From Planctomycetota bacterium (lineage in GTDB: Bacteria > Planctomycetota > Planctomycetia > Pirellulales > Lacipirellulaceae): 41,652 nucleotides of DNA. Position 1 is the first letter of the stretch, and each line of letters opens with the position of its first letter. This document shows, one piece after another, positions 1 through 9,415 of the stretch. The notes below the pieces were generated by a model. The model saw only the letters and a list, made by a program, of their open reading frames with translations. It did no database searches and had not been told where the DNA came from. Where the stretch lies: the NCBI GenBank assembly GCA_029259915.1, contig JAJDED010000012.1, positions 1 through 41,652 on the forward strand, in the 5' to 3' direction. Both the position numbers and the translations under genes were made by a program.

Positions 1-521
1 TCGACTCTATCCGCAATTCACAAACAAAAGGTTGTCAAAAACACTTAATACGAGACTTTGGGACGGGCATTCGGTACCAAAACAGAAAATAACATTTGGA
101 ATATAAGTAAATAAGGAATCAACCATTCTACCAAACGTTAATAAAAATACGAATGTTCAAATAAATATTCATAAGTATTAATAATTTTTCATTGTGACAA
201 TACGATGATTTTCTCAAATAAATAGTTGTTTTTCTGATATATATAGAAATTCAATGGATAATACTGAAGTTTTTTAATATTTATTACTTATTGTAATGTA
301 TTAACGCGCGGATAACGTCGCCAGCGCGAGAATCCAATCCAATTGAGCCAAATACGCCAAGTTCGCGGCATTGGATGCGGTCGGCCGGCCACCAAGTCTT
401 GCAAGGGAGACAAATCTCTGCGATTTCGTCGGCGACCCCGCAAACCAGGCCGCACCCCTATCGTTGGGCCCCGACCTGGCAACCTGAATCTGGGCGACCA
501 CACACGGGTGGAGGGAAAAAG
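1..521. other. gene-free left end with a sharp AT-to-GC switch near 300
   Basis: Positions 1-300 are extremely AT-rich, with many runs of A and T and no open frame worth calling. From about 303 the sequence becomes GC-rich without a gradient. Short frames exist on both strands between 301 and 520, but none has a convincing ribosome binding site or recognisable product. I see no tRNA. The abrupt change may be an island edge, a long AT-rich spacer, or an assembly join. Confidence 0.6.
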
Positions 522-1142
522 GTGCCTGATCTTCACTTTGACGGCCCCGATGACGCCGCCTTGACCGTCGCCCTGGCGCACGGCGCCGGCGCCCCCATGG
601 ACTCGCCCTTCATGGACTGCATGGCGGCTGGATTGGCACGCCTTGGCTGGCGCGTGGCGCGCTTCGAATTCGCCTATATGGCGGCACGGCGCATCGACGG
701 CAAAAGACGCCCGCCCAGCCGCCAGGACAATCTCCTCGCGGAGTGGCGCGCGGTCGCGGCGGAACTTGGCGAACGCAACCTGGTCATCGGTGGCAAGTCG
801 CTTGGCGGCCGTATGGCCAGTCTCGTCGCCGACGACATCGGGGTCCACGGCTTGCTTTGCCTGGGATACCCCTTTCACCCGCCGGGAAAACCGGAAAAGT
901 TACGAACGGCGCATCTGAGCGACCTCACCACGCCGACCCTGATCGTCCAGGGCAGCCGCGACCCTTTCGGCACGATCGAAGAAGTGACGGCCTATGGACT
1001 CTCGCCGCACATCTCCCTGGCCTGGATGGCCGACGGCGATCATGGTTTCAAGCCACGTAAGGCTTCCGGCCGCAACGAAGCGGATAACCTGGCCGACGCC
1101 GTTGCCCGAATCGACGTGTTCCTGCGAAGGCTGATCGCGTGA
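522..1142 (+). CDS. TEX30/KANL3-like alpha/beta hydrolase
   Basis: This encodes a 206-residue cytosolic serine-hydrolase-fold protein. The frame is open upstream to 375, but I chose the GTG at 522 because a GGAGGG ribosome binding site lies just before it and family similarity begins there (HFDGPDDAALTVALAHGAGA). Visible motifs are the early HGAGAPMDS oxyanion-type loop, the nucleophile elbow GGKSLGGRMAS, the acid loop QGSRDPFG and the late GDHGFKP histidine. These form a complete Ser-Asp-His triad typical of the dienelactone-hydrolase-like TEX30/KANL3 family. The substrate is unknown. The stop codon overlaps the GTG start of the TfoX-N gene, so the two are probably translated together. Codon use is strongly GC-ending, unlike the genes after 4300. 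Confidence 0.82.
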   Translation: MPDLHFDGPDDAALTVALAHGAGAPMDSPFMDCMAAGLARLGWRVARFEFAYMAARRIDGKRRPPSRQDNLLAEWRAVAAELGERNLVIGGKSLGGRMASLVADDIGVHGLLCLGYPFHPPGKPEKLRTAHLSDLTTPTLIVQGSRDPFGTIEEVTAYGLSPHISLAWMADGDHGFKPRKASGRNEADNLADAVARIDVFLRRLIA

Positions 1143-1582
1143 CCGGCAGCGACCCCTTCGTCGAACACTGCCTCGACCTGTTGCAACCGCTCGGTCCGGT
1201 GACGCTACGGCGCATGTTCGGCGGCTACGGGCTCTTTCATGAGAGAGTCATGTTCGCCTTGATTGCCTTCGAGCAACTCTACTTCAAGGTCGACGCCGAG
1301 ACCGAGGGCACCTTTGCGGCAAGCGACACGCAAGCGTTTGTCTACCAGGGCAAGACCAAGCCGATCACAATGTCCTATCGCAGCGCGCCTTCCCAGGCCA
1401 TGGAAGAGCCGGAGAGCCTTTTGCCCTGGGCGCACTTGGCCGTCGCCGCCGCGCGGCGCGGCCAAACCCGAAAAGCGGCGGCCCGAAAGCCGGCGACCCC
1501 CAAGCCGGCGACCGCCAAGCCGGCGCAACGCCAGCTATCGAAAAACAGGCCATCGAAGTCAGGAAAGGACCCACGGCCATGA
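1139..1582 (+). CDS. TfoX/Sxy N-terminal domain protein
   Basis: A 147-residue protein starting at a GTG that overlaps the preceding stop. Residues about 5-95 match the TfoX N-terminal fold: a VTLRRMFGGYGLF start, then the pattern around YFKVDAETEG and TMSYRSAP. The C-terminal TfoX domain is absent. Residues about 103-147 form a low-complexity Ala/Lys/Pro tail built from short PATPKPATAKPA-like repeats, probably disordered and basic. The N-terminal domain alone is common in bacteria outside the competence pathway and its role there is unclear, so a competence function should not be assumed. It ends in a 4-base ATGA overlap with the next gene, which supports one operon. Confidence 0.8.
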   Translation: MTGSDPFVEHCLDLLQPLGPVTLRRMFGGYGLFHERVMFALIAFEQLYFKVDAETEGTFAASDTQAFVYQGKTKPITMSYRSAPSQAMEEPESLLPWAHLAVAAARRGQTRKAAARKPATPKPATAKPAQRQLSKNRPSKSGKDPRP

Positions 1583-2445
1583 CCCGCAAGTTCGATCATC
1601 TGGTGCTGCCGGTGAATGATCTGGCACAAGCCCGCGGCTTTTACGAACGTCTTGGCTTCACCACGACGCCGGATGCGCAACATCCCTGGGGCACCAGCAA
1701 CTTCCTGGTCCAACTGCAAGGTTGTTTCCTGGAGGTCTTGAGTGTCACGCGCCCCGAACTGATAGCGCCGGCCGCCGAGGGCCATTTCAACTTCGGCGCC
1801 TTCAACCGCGAGTTCCTGGCCAAGCGCCAAGGCATGTCGATGCTGGTTTTCCGCAGCGACGACGCCTGCTCCGATCAAGCCGAGTTCACGGCCAAGGGCC
1901 TGCAAACCTACGCACCTTTTGATTTTCAGCGGCAGGCCAAATTGCCGGATGGCCGTGAAGTGACGGTCGGCTTTTCACTCGCCTTCGTCACCCATCCCGA
2001 CATGTCCGATGCGGTGTTCTTTTGTTGTCAACAACACGCGCCGCAATACTTCTGGCGCCCGGAATACCAACGCCACAGCAACGGTGCCATGGCCTGCAGC
2101 GGGGTGACGATGACGGCCGCGGAACCAGCCGCCTTCAGCGAATTTTTCGCCAAGTTGCGGAACTGCGAGCCTGTCGCCACCGCCGCCAATGAAATCGTTT
2201 GCGGCCCGCAAAGCGACGAAATCAAGGTCGTCACACCCGAACGATTCGGCGAGCTTTCACCTGGTAACAGGGTGGCGGCGGGCGCGTGTTTCGCGGCCTT
2301 CCGGATCGTTGTCGCCGATCTGGCGGCAACGGCCAGTCTGTTGCAAGACGCAGGTATCGACGCCCGGCGGCACGCGGACGGACTGCAGGTCGGCGCCGAC
2401 CAAGCCTTTGGCGTAACGATCGAGTTCGTGGCCTCGGGCCAATAG
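1579..2445 (+). CDS. VOC superfamily protein (glyoxalase-like domain)
   Basis: A 288-residue cytosolic protein of the vicinal oxygen chelate superfamily. The N-terminal module begins FDHLVLPVNDLAQARGFYER, with the metal-ligand type histidine, and runs through GTSNFLVQLQGCFLEVL, where a glutamate ligand is expected. A second module occupies about residues 165-285 and ends in FGVTIEFVAS. The arrangement fits the Glyoxalase_3-like families (two paired beta-alpha-beta modules). The reaction cannot be deduced from sequence. Its ATG overlaps the TfoX-N stop. It is the last gene of a three-gene operon and lies 142 bases before fumC. Base use is GC-rich and, from memory of family members, resembles Alphaproteobacteria more than Planctomycetes. 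Confidence 0.82.
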   Translation: MTRKFDHLVLPVNDLAQARGFYERLGFTTTPDAQHPWGTSNFLVQLQGCFLEVLSVTRPELIAPAAEGHFNFGAFNREFLAKRQGMSMLVFRSDDACSDQAEFTAKGLQTYAPFDFQRQAKLPDGREVTVGFSLAFVTHPDMSDAVFFCCQQHAPQYFWRPEYQRHSNGAMACSGVTMTAAEPAAFSEFFAKLRNCEPVATAANEIVCGPQSDEIKVVTPERFGELSPGNRVAAGACFAAFRIVVADLAATASLLQDAGIDARRHADGLQVGADQAFGVTIEFVASGQ

Positions 2446-2587
2446 TGCAACGAGAATTGTCGCGTCGGCGCGACGCGCTCTTGGCGGCGGCCACCGCCGC
2501 GCCTAAACTCCCCGCTGCGCCGGTCCGGCGCCCCGTTCCAAGCAAAGCGGCCCAAGCGACAACTCCAGGCAGAGAAAGGCTCTTTGA

Positions 2588-4000
2588 ATGTGCGCTCAGC
2601 CCTACCGCATCGAAAGTGACTCCATGGGGAACCTCAAGGTTCCAGCAGATCGCTATTGGGGCGCGCAGACGCAAAGGTCGCTACAAAACTTTCGTATCGG
2701 CGGCGAAAAGATGCCGCCGGCTCTGGTCACCGCGCTGGGTATCCAAAAGCTGGCGGCGGCGCGATGCAACATGGCGCTTGGCGCCCTTGATAAGAAGCTT
2801 GGGCAGAACATCGCCAAGGCAGCGCAAGAGGTCGCCGACGGCAAATTGATGGAACACTTCCCCTTGGTCGTCTGGCAGACAGGATCGGGGACCCAGTCCA
2901 ACATGAACGCCAACGAGGTGATCGCCGGCCGCGCCAATGAGCTCTTCACCGGCAAGATCGGCGGCAAGGAACCGGTTCACCCCAACGACCATTGCAACAT
3001 GGGGCAATCGTCGAACGACACCTTTCCCACAGCGATGCACATCGCGGCCGCGGTGGCGCTGAAAAACGATCTGGCCCCGGCCCTTGCCCGGTTGCACGAC
3101 GACTTGCAGAAGAAAACGGCAAAGTGGGATCATTTGGTTAAAATCGGGCGTACCCATCTGATGGATGCCACGCCGATCCGCGTGGGGCAGGTTTTCTCGG
3201 GCTATGCCCAACAAGCGAAACACGCCGGCTATTTGACCGGTTGTGCGGAACATTATCTTGCGATTGCAATGCCAATTGGTGGCACTGCGGTTGGTACCGG
3301 AATCAACACCCATCCTGAATTCAGTCAGCGGGTATGCGATATTTTGGCCAAACGGACCGGCGTCCCTTTCAAAGAGGCCGAAAACCATCCCGAGGCGCAG
3401 GCCGCCAAAGATACGTTTGTGCTTTGCCATGGCCACTTGAAAACCATCGCCGTGGGGCTTTCGAAAATAGCCAACGACATTCGGCATCTGGGCAGTGGAC
3501 CCCGCTGTGGGATTTTTGAATTGTCGCTCCCGGCTACGCAGCCTGGGTCGTCGATTATGCCCGGCAAGGTCAACCCGGTGATGTGCGAATCGGTGATGCA
3601 GGTTGCCTGCCGAGTGATCGGCAACGACGCCACGGTGACGACGGCTGGTCTGGGAGGCGTGGGTTCGCTGTTCGAGTTGAATGTGGCGATGCCGGTGATG
3701 ATCGATGCGTTTCTCGAATCGGTGAAGTTGCTAGCAAACGTCTCGAATGTGTTTGTCGACAAACTGCTCGTTGGATTGGAAGTGAACGAAGAGCGTTGCC
3801 GAGATTTGATTGACCAATCGTTGATGATGGTCACTTCGCTAGCACCGAAGATTGGTTACGAAAAGTCGGCCGCTCTGGCCAAAGAGGCTTTCAAGTCGGG
3901 GAAAACTATCCGCCAGCTTTGCCTGGACGACAACATTCTCCCCGCCGCCCAGCTCGACGAGCTGCTCGACCCTGACGCAATGACCCGGCCGAGCGTTTAG
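2588..4000 (+). CDS. fumC: class II fumarate hydratase
   Basis: Reversible hydration of fumarate to malate in the TCA cycle; cytosolic homotetramer. The 470-residue length is normal for FumC. Visible family signatures are WQTGSGTQSNMNANEVI, HPNDHCNMGQSSNDTFPT, GRTHLMDATP, GGTAVGTGINTHPEF and the superfamily signature GSSIMPGKVNPVMCES. The start MCAQPYRIESDSMG aligns with the usual N-terminus. The gene is complete and in frame, but its two halves differ. Up to about residue 175 the codons are GC-ending and the protein reads like proteobacterial FumC. The later part (LGGVGSLFELNVAMPVM, IGYEKSAALAKEAFKSGKTIR) uses mixed codons and reads like planctomycete or actinobacterial FumC. A recombination or assembly join inside the gene is possible. 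Confidence 0.95.
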   Translation: MCAQPYRIESDSMGNLKVPADRYWGAQTQRSLQNFRIGGEKMPPALVTALGIQKLAAARCNMALGALDKKLGQNIAKAAQEVADGKLMEHFPLVVWQTGSGTQSNMNANEVIAGRANELFTGKIGGKEPVHPNDHCNMGQSSNDTFPTAMHIAAAVALKNDLAPALARLHDDLQKKTAKWDHLVKIGRTHLMDATPIRVGQVFSGYAQQAKHAGYLTGCAEHYLAIAMPIGGTAVGTGINTHPEFSQRVCDILAKRTGVPFKEAENHPEAQAAKDTFVLCHGHLKTIAVGLSKIANDIRHLGSGPRCGIFELSLPATQPGSSIMPGKVNPVMCESVMQVACRVIGNDATVTTAGLGGVGSLFELNVAMPVMIDAFLESVKLLANVSNVFVDKLLVGLEVNEERCRDLIDQSLMMVTSLAPKIGYEKSAALAKEAFKSGKTIRQLCLDDNILPAAQLDELLDPDAMTRPSV

Positions 4001-4015
4001 TGCAGGATGCACTAG

Positions 4016-4113
4016 CAGAGAGCCAAGAGCCAAGAGCGGAGAGCCAAGAGCGGAGAGCCAGAGGGGAAGGTTCACCATCTTCCTGGCTCACTGCTCTCCG
4101 CCTTCTCCTCCGG
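4016..4113. repeat. low-complexity palindrome after fumC
   Basis: The left arm is a short tandem array of GAGCCAAGAGCGGA-like units (about three copies, 4018-4062). The right arm (4081-4113) reads CCTGGCTCACTGCTCTCCGCC and can fold back on it. This is the first of several low-complexity long hairpins in the spacers. It could serve as a transcription end for fumC, but there is no clear T-tract. Confidence 0.6.
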
Positions 4114-4301
4114 AGTGATTTACAGCTACAGCCGCCGCTTTGGGTAAATAGGTAACACAGAGCGACTTTTCCGATCGTTTTGATAATTTCGATTACAGCG
4201 AGATTTCCGGTGCGCCGATAGTAATGATCGAGGCCGGGCTTTTCGTGCGCCACGGCTTTGAATTTCCCCCCACTCATCAACGTAGATCGAAAAGCAATAG
4301 C

Positions 4302-5717
4302 ATGAAAGCGAACCATTCCCCCAAATTCGCTCTGTGGATGCTGTCACTTGTCATTGCAATGCCAGCATACGCCGAGGTGGCTTCGACGGTTGTCGTCGCT
4401 GACGATCAAAGTCGATACCAAACGACCAGCCAGCAAGAGACTGCGTCCGCTTCGGGCTCGTTGGTGTTTGTCGAACAGACGCAACCCGAGGCGTCCGCGC
4501 CCGAGAGCGATCCGTTCGAGCGCAAGCTTGACGCGATGGGTTCGTCCGCATCGTTGCCCCGTCAAGGTCGAGGTGATTTGTTGGTGGTTCCCAATGTCCG
4601 GCGCAAGCGCACAGCAGGCTCAAGCCAAGCTGCTGTGGCCAAGCAGCAGCCAAAGAAGCCAACTCGCCACGGAAAAGCCGTTCAACCTGCGAATTGGGAA
4701 TCTACCGTTGTTAGCGACCAAACCGATCACGTTGCAGAATTACTGGTTTGGGCACACGAACTGTCTCAGCGGGCCAGTACCGAGGCCGACTATTCCGAGA
4801 TCATTGCAATGTGTTCCGAAGCGGTGCGTTCGGGTGTTCAGGCCGATCGGCGTGAATTCACCCGTCAGTTGCTCTCTTGGTCGCTGAATCGACGGGGACA
4901 GTTGCGTGCTGACGCGGGGAACCAAGAAATTGCTTTGGCCGACTTTGAGGAGTCGCTCAGCTACGAGCCAAACCATTGGCGGGCACTGCATAATCGGGGC
5001 GTCTCTTATGCCCAAGCTGGAAAATTTGAAGAGGCACTCAACGATTTTAATCGCGTGATCGAGATCAACTCTGAATACGCAAAGGCTTACTCCAACCGTG
5101 CAACCTTACGGATGCAATCGGGCGAGGCCGAAGCAGCGCTAACCGACTATCGACGTGCGAGCAAAATTGACGACCAACTCGTTTCCTCATGGATAGGACG
5201 GGGCCGTGCGTGTCACATGCTAGGTTTCTGGGAAGAATCGCTCAAATGTTTCGACACTGTTGTCGAGATGAACCCCGAGAACGCCGACTTCATTTGCAGT
5301 CGGGGCGATCTGCTGGCCGACATGGGGCGATATCGCGAAGCGCTGGCCGACTACGCCCAAACGATCGAGATCAATCCCGAGTTTGCTCACGCTTATCGCA
5401 ACGGCGCCTGGTTGTTGGCCACATGCCCCGACCCCCGTTTTCGCGACGAAGAGAACGCGGTGCGCGGTGCCCGTCGCGCATTGGAATTTGGCTATGGCGA
5501 ACGACACGTAGCGCTCGACACATTGGCGGCCGCGCAAGCCAGCGCAGGCAAGTTTGAGGAAGCCGTTCAAACTCTTGAAGAAGCGATTGCCGAAGCACCG
5601 GAAGATGTCAAATACGGATATCAGGCACGCTTAGAGATGTACCAAGTCGAGCATCCCTTCCGTACCGAGCCAGTGGATGATGTCTCTCAGGTGGTCTACG
5701 AAGTGAGCGATCAATAG
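4302..5717 (+). CDS. secreted TPR-repeat protein
   Basis: A 471-residue exported protein. The frame is open to 4224, but the ATG at 4302 begins a clear signal peptide (MKANHSPKFALWMLSLVIAM, cleavage probably after AYA). Residues about 25-150 are low-complexity and poorly conserved. From about residue 205 there are five to six tetratricopeptide repeats, e.g. RALHNRGVSYAQAGKFEEAL, AYSNRATLRMQSGEAEAALT and ALADYAQTIEINPEFAHAYR. They are followed by the planctomycete-typical signature WLLATCPDPRFRD and a final repeat. It is likely a protein-interaction scaffold outside the cytoplasmic membrane; no enzymatic domain is seen. It stands alone, convergent with the CPBP protease gene. Confidence 0.85.
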   Translation: MKANHSPKFALWMLSLVIAMPAYAEVASTVVVADDQSRYQTTSQQETASASGSLVFVEQTQPEASAPESDPFERKLDAMGSSASLPRQGRGDLLVVPNVRRKRTAGSSQAAVAKQQPKKPTRHGKAVQPANWESTVVSDQTDHVAELLVWAHELSQRASTEADYSEIIAMCSEAVRSGVQADRREFTRQLLSWSLNRRGQLRADAGNQEIALADFEESLSYEPNHWRALHNRGVSYAQAGKFEEALNDFNRVIEINSEYAKAYSNRATLRMQSGEAEAALTDYRRASKIDDQLVSSWIGRGRACHMLGFWEESLKCFDTVVEMNPENADFICSRGDLLADMGRYREALADYAQTIEINPEFAHAYRNGAWLLATCPDPRFRDEENAVRGARRALEFGYGERHVALDTLAAAQASAGKFEEAVQTLEEAIAEAPEDVKYGYQARLEMYQVEHPFRTEPVDDVSQVVYEVSDQ

Positions 5718-5742
5718 CCTGTAACCGAAGCGTGAGCGTTGG

Positions 5743-6678
5743 TTACATCAGTTGCCAATTATCTGTGGCAACCACGTAGATGCCCAGCAGCAAATTGGTG
5801 ACTGCATGGGCCATTACGCAATCCCAGATGTTGCGCGTGCGGACCATCAGCCAGGTGACCATGCTGAACCACACCAGCGCGGCCAGCAATTCGCCCGGGT
5901 GCATCAACATCGGAATCGCGGTTCCTACGATTACCGCCGTGCGATTGACCGATCCGAAAGGAACCTGCCACCAATTCTGGTGCATGACATAGCGCATCAG
6001 AAATCCGCGGAGGAAAAACTCTTCGATCACCGGCACCACCAATGCCAGCCCGGCAAAGCGTACTGCTAAAAATAGATAAGCCCAAAACGGCGTCGATGCC
6101 ATTTGCTCGAGCGGGTTGAACGCGCTACGCTCGCCGGTGCCCAAGATCGACATCAGTCCGATGCTGGGCGATTGCTGGTCGGCACCGGGGATCAGTCCTC
6201 CCAAAAACCGATCGATGGGGCCAATAAGCTTTGGCTCGAGTCGCAAGTGGCAGAGTGCGATCCACAACACCACGCCGACTGCACCTACGGCGATACTCAG
6301 GCCGCTCACACGCCAGCGAAATGATCGGTAGCCCCGGCAGACGACCAACATGGTTGCCAAGGTCAAAATAATCTTCGATGTGTAAACACAAGGGTAATAA
6401 CGATAAGGGATCGACGGCAGCAATCCCGTTTGGGCGGGCGGATAGTACGGCTTGGATTCGGCGGGCTCCTCGAGTTGATCGAGTATTTCGTTGGCTACTG
6501 GGGCTTCCGTCGCGGGGTCGGGCGGCAAGGGTTCCAGAGTGCCAACGAGCATGTAAACGATCATCGGCAGCAAAAAAGTGACCCAGGGATAGTTGGCCAG
6601 CCAGCCGGAAGGCAGAGCCGCCTCGGTCGTGGCAGGCTGGGAGGCCTCATTATTCGAGCTTGGTTCAGAATTCTTCAT
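5743..6678 (-). CDS. CPBP-family intramembrane metalloprotease (CAAX prenyl protease-related)
   Basis: A 311-residue multi-pass membrane protein of the CPBP/Abi family (PF02517). Hydrophobic segments include about 32-48, 100-114, 127-143, 199-217, 246-262, 264-278 and 288-306. Conserved catalytic motifs are intact: E219-E220 with R224 (EEFFLRG), H260 in the second motif, and H291 with N295 in the third (MAHAVTNLLLG). Family members cleave prenylated or other membrane-embedded substrates, and the subset annotated as CAAX-protease-related is common near exosortase systems. No exosortase is visible here. The N-terminal 25 residues are Ser/Thr/Ala-rich and cytosolic. The gene is convergent with the TPR gene (25-base gap) and divergent from EF-G. 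Confidence 0.88.
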   Translation of the reverse strand: MKNSEPSSNNEASQPATTEAALPSGWLANYPWVTFLLPMIVYMLVGTLEPLPPDPATEAPVANEILDQLEEPAESKPYYPPAQTGLLPSIPYRYYPCVYTSKIILTLATMLVVCRGYRSFRWRVSGLSIAVGAVGVVLWIALCHLRLEPKLIGPIDRFLGGLIPGADQQSPSIGLMSILGTGERSAFNPLEQMASTPFWAYLFLAVRFAGLALVVPVIEEFFLRGFLMRYVMHQNWWQVPFGSVNRTAVIVGTAIPMLMHPGELLAALVWFSMVTWLMVRTRNIWDCVMAHAVTNLLLGIYVVATDNWQLM

Positions 6679-7127
6679 CTTTTCATATCTGTTTGCAAGA
6701 TAATAACTTAAAGCATTTTTTGCCGCCGAAAACGAGGTCTGGCTGTACGGGTGCCATCAGGAGCATTCTCTGATTCTAACCTCAAGCCAGGGTGGCATCG
6801 ATTGCAAATCGGTCTTCCCGAGCCTGGGGCAGAGGCCTACTCTTTTGCTCCTAGAAACAAGGAACTCACGAGGTAAAGGGAAGGCATGAAGACAAAAACC
6901 CTGCATTTGCACTAGCTAACCACACCGTAGGAGGACAGAATAGTAACTTCGTCCCGCCTTGCGCCAGGGTGCTTGGAAGCCCCTGATTTGTCTGTAGCAG
7001 CGCATCTGGGTAGATCGCCCAAAAGAAGTGCCCCGAAGTTTCAGCTGCGCGCTGTGAAGGGCAACCGTTCGTCAATTATTTTTTCACTGAATATTGTTGT
7101 TTATGTTGGTTGAGGTAGAGAGATCAA
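6679..7127. other. 450-base divergent spacer before EF-G
   Basis: No supported gene. The only frame (6866-7075, minus) has no family features. Two pieces, GGTGCCATC near 6750 and GGGTGGCATC near 6790, look like remnants of a REP-like palindrome of the type seen at 21817-21912. The spacer must hold the promoters of EF-G and of the CPBP gene, but I could not pick a strong -35/-10 pair. Confidence 0.5.
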
Positions 7128-9224
7128 ATGGACCTTCGCAAAGTTCGTAACATTGGCATTTCCGCACACATCGACTCGGGTAAGACCACGCTGAGCGAGC
7201 GCATTCTGTTTTACTCGGGGCGTATCCACAAAATGGAAGACGTACGTGGCGGCGGCGACGGCGCGACGATGGATCACATGGAACTGGAAAAAGAGCGCGG
7301 TATCACGATTACCAGCGCTGCGACCAGTCTCGATTGGAAGGGCCACTCGATCAACCTCATCGATACTCCCGGCCACGTCGATTTCACAGTTGAAGTGGAA
7401 CGCAGCCTGCGTGTGCTAGATGGTGCGGTGTTGGTGCTTTGCTCGGTGGGTGGCGTGCAATCGCAATCGATGACGGTCGATCGTCAGATGAAGCGATACA
7501 ACGTCCCGCGATTGGCGTTTATCAACAAAATGGATCGAACCGGCGCGAACCCCGAATCGGTGACCCAGCAGGTGCGAGAAAAATTGCACGCCGATGCGGT
7601 AATGATGCAATTGTCGATCGGTCGCGAAGAAGATTTTGTCGGAGTCGTCGATCTGATCACGATGAAGGCAATCTACTTTGAAGGCAGTCAGGGCGAAGAA
7701 TTGCGCGAAGACGAAATTCCCGCCGACATGACCGATGCTGCCGCCGAGGCCCGTGCCCACATGCTCGAAGCACTTTCCATGTACAGCGACGAGCTGATGG
7801 AGCTATTGCTTTCGGAAGAGGAAGTGCCCGAGGATCTGATCCATAAAATCATTCATGAAGCGACGATCAATCAAGGTTTCACACCGGTCTTTCTTGGTTC
7901 GGCTTACAAGAATAAGGGTGTGCAACCGCTGATCGACGCGGTGAACCGGTATTTGCCTTGTCCGTTGGATCGAGTGGTTTCCGCCAGCAAGGTGGCGGAT
8001 CCCGAAGAGAAAATTGAGTTGGAAAACGATCCCGCAAAGCCTTTTGTCGGCATGGCTTTCAAAATTGTTGACGACGAATTCGGGCAGCTCACCTTTACTC
8101 GAATTTATCAGGGCACAGTCACCAAAGGCGAGACCTACTACAACCAGCGTACCGGCAAGAAAGATCGCTTTAGCCGCATCATGAAGATGCATAGCGACAA
8201 GCGCGAAGACATCAACAGCGCCTCGGCAGGCGATATTGTGGCGATCATGGGAATCGACTGCGCCAGCGGCGACACCTATTGCTCCGAACCCAAGTTTTGC
8301 AATCTGGAAAACATTTTCGTCGCGGAGCCCGTGATCAAGATGTCGATCAACCCGCTCTCCCGCGATGGTTCCGACCGTTTGGGAAAAGCCTTGCAGAGAT
8401 TCCGCAAGGAAGACCCCACTTTCCAGGTTTATACCGACGAAGAGACTGGCGAAACCGTCATCGCCGGCATGGGCGAGTTGCACTTGGAGATTTACGTCGA
8501 GCGGATTCGCCGTGAGTACCGCGTGGATGTTGAGGTCGGCGCTCCCAAGGTGAGCTACCGCGAGTCGGCAACCGCCACATGCACATTCGATCACAAACGC
8601 AAAAAGCAAACCGGTGGTTCTGGCCAGTACGGTCATATCGTCGGCAGCATGGGTCCCATGAGCGACGAGGAACGCGAGGAAACCGAAGGCGAATTGCTGT
8701 TTGTTGACAATGTCACCGGCGGACGCATTCCCAAGCAGTACATCCCGGCGATCGAAAAGGGTGTGCGCAAAATGATGGACAAGGGTCCGCTGGCGGGATT
8801 CCCCGTCGTGGGGCTGAAGTTTGTCCTCGACGACGGCACCTACCACGACGTCGACAGTTCCGACATGGCTTTTATGTTGACTGCCCAGGAATTGATCCGC
8901 GAACGGTTTAGCAAAATGAAGCCCGCCCTGCTCGAACCGGTGATGCTCTCTGAAATCGAATGCCCGGAATCGTTCCAAGGAAGCGTGGTGGGCAACATCG
9001 CCAGCCGTCGCGGCATGGTCACCAGTACCGACGTGCTGGATGGCATCTGCCGCATCTTGGCCGAGATCCCGCTGGCGGAAACATTCGGCTACTCGACCGA
9101 CCTTCGCAGCATGACGCAAGGCCAGGGCACGTTCACCATGGAGCTGGCCCGCTACAAGCCGGTCCCCTCGAGCATCCAAACCGAGATCATCGCCGACCGC
9201 AAAGCAGAATTGCAGCCTGCTTAA
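7128..9224 (+). CDS. fusA: elongation factor G, spd/mitochondrial EFG1-like type
   Basis: A ribosomal translocase GTPase of 698 residues. G-domain motifs are complete: G1 AHIDSGKT (13-20), RGITI (switch I), DTPGH (G3) and NKMD (G4). Domains II to V follow, with the domain IV segment [11 protein letters not shown] and the C-terminal [20 protein letters not shown] region. The P-loop AHIDSGKTT and stretches such as [20 protein letters not shown] and [20 protein letters not shown] match mitochondrial EFG1 and its spirochaete/planctomycete/deltaproteobacterial (spdEFG1) relatives better than canonical bacterial EF-G. That group is thought to act in translocation while a second paralogue handles recycling. 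No rpsL, rpsG or tuf neighbours are present, consistent with a non-str-operon copy. Confidence 0.95.
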   Translation: MDLRKVRNIGISAHIDSGKTTLSERILFYSGRIHKMEDVRGGGDGATMDHMELEKERGITITSAATSLDWKGHSINLIDTPGHVDFTVEVERSLRVLDGAVLVLCSVGGVQSQSMTVDRQMKRYNVPRLAFINKMDRTGANPESVTQQVREKLHADAVMMQLSIGREEDFVGVVDLITMKAIYFEGSQGEELREDEIPADMTDAAAEARAHMLEALSMYSDELMELLLSEEEVPEDLIHKIIHEATINQGFTPVFLGSAYKNKGVQPLIDAVNRYLPCPLDRVVSASKVADPEEKIELENDPAKPFVGMAFKIVDDEFGQLTFTRIYQGTVTKGETYYNQRTGKKDRFSRIMKMHSDKREDINSASAGDIVAIMGIDCASGDTYCSEPKFCNLENIFVAEPVIKMSINPLSRDGSDRLGKALQRFRKEDPTFQVYTDEETGETVIAGMGELHLEIYVERIRREYRVDVEVGAPKVSYRESATATCTFDHKRKKQTGGSGQYGHIVGSMGPMSDEEREETEGELLFVDNVTGGRIPKQYIPAIEKGVRKMMDKGPLAGFPVVGLKFVLDDGTYHDVDSSDMAFMLTAQELIRERFSKMKPALLEPVMLSEIECPESFQGSVVGNIASRRGMVTSTDVLDGICRILAEIPLAETFGYSTDLRSMTQGQGTFTMELARYKPVPSSIQTEIIADRKAELQPA

Positions 9225-9307
9225 GGCTGGTCTGGTTTGTTTCCAGTTGTTTCTGGACTCTGGATGCATGGTGTACCGGCGATTCACTTGCCGATGCAAC
9301 ATGCCTT

Positions 9308-9402
9308 TTACGCCGAAGGTGTAGTACAACAAAGCCCAGGGTCGCGTAGCGCACCCTGGGTTAGAATTCCAGCAACCGCCTAAACCCCGCAGGGGTTTTA
9401 CA
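9308..9402 (+). repeat. left three-hairpin arm flanking the transposase
   Basis: Three small palindromes in series: ACGCCGAAGGTGT (9310-9322), the CCCAGGG...CCCTGGG stem (9335-9360) and AAACCCC GCA GGGGTTT (9382-9398). The same three, with the same spacer words (ACAACAAAGCCCAGGGTCGC, CGCCTAAACCCC), recur in inverse order and orientation at 9882-9985. The last hairpin ends about 17 bases before the transposase ATG, so it could also affect its translation. Confidence 0.8.
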
Positions 9403-9415
9403 AGCGAACAGAACC

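Noticed and set aside
288..878. 196-codon minus-strand frame at the left end
   Set aside because: Covers the TEX30-like gene on the other strand and has Arg/Gly-rich shadow composition.
2681..3487. 268-codon minus-strand frame across fumC
   Set aside because: Antisense shadow of fumC.
6866..7075. 69-codon minus-strand frame upstream of EF-G
   Set aside because: No homology cue and no ribosome binding site; probably chance.
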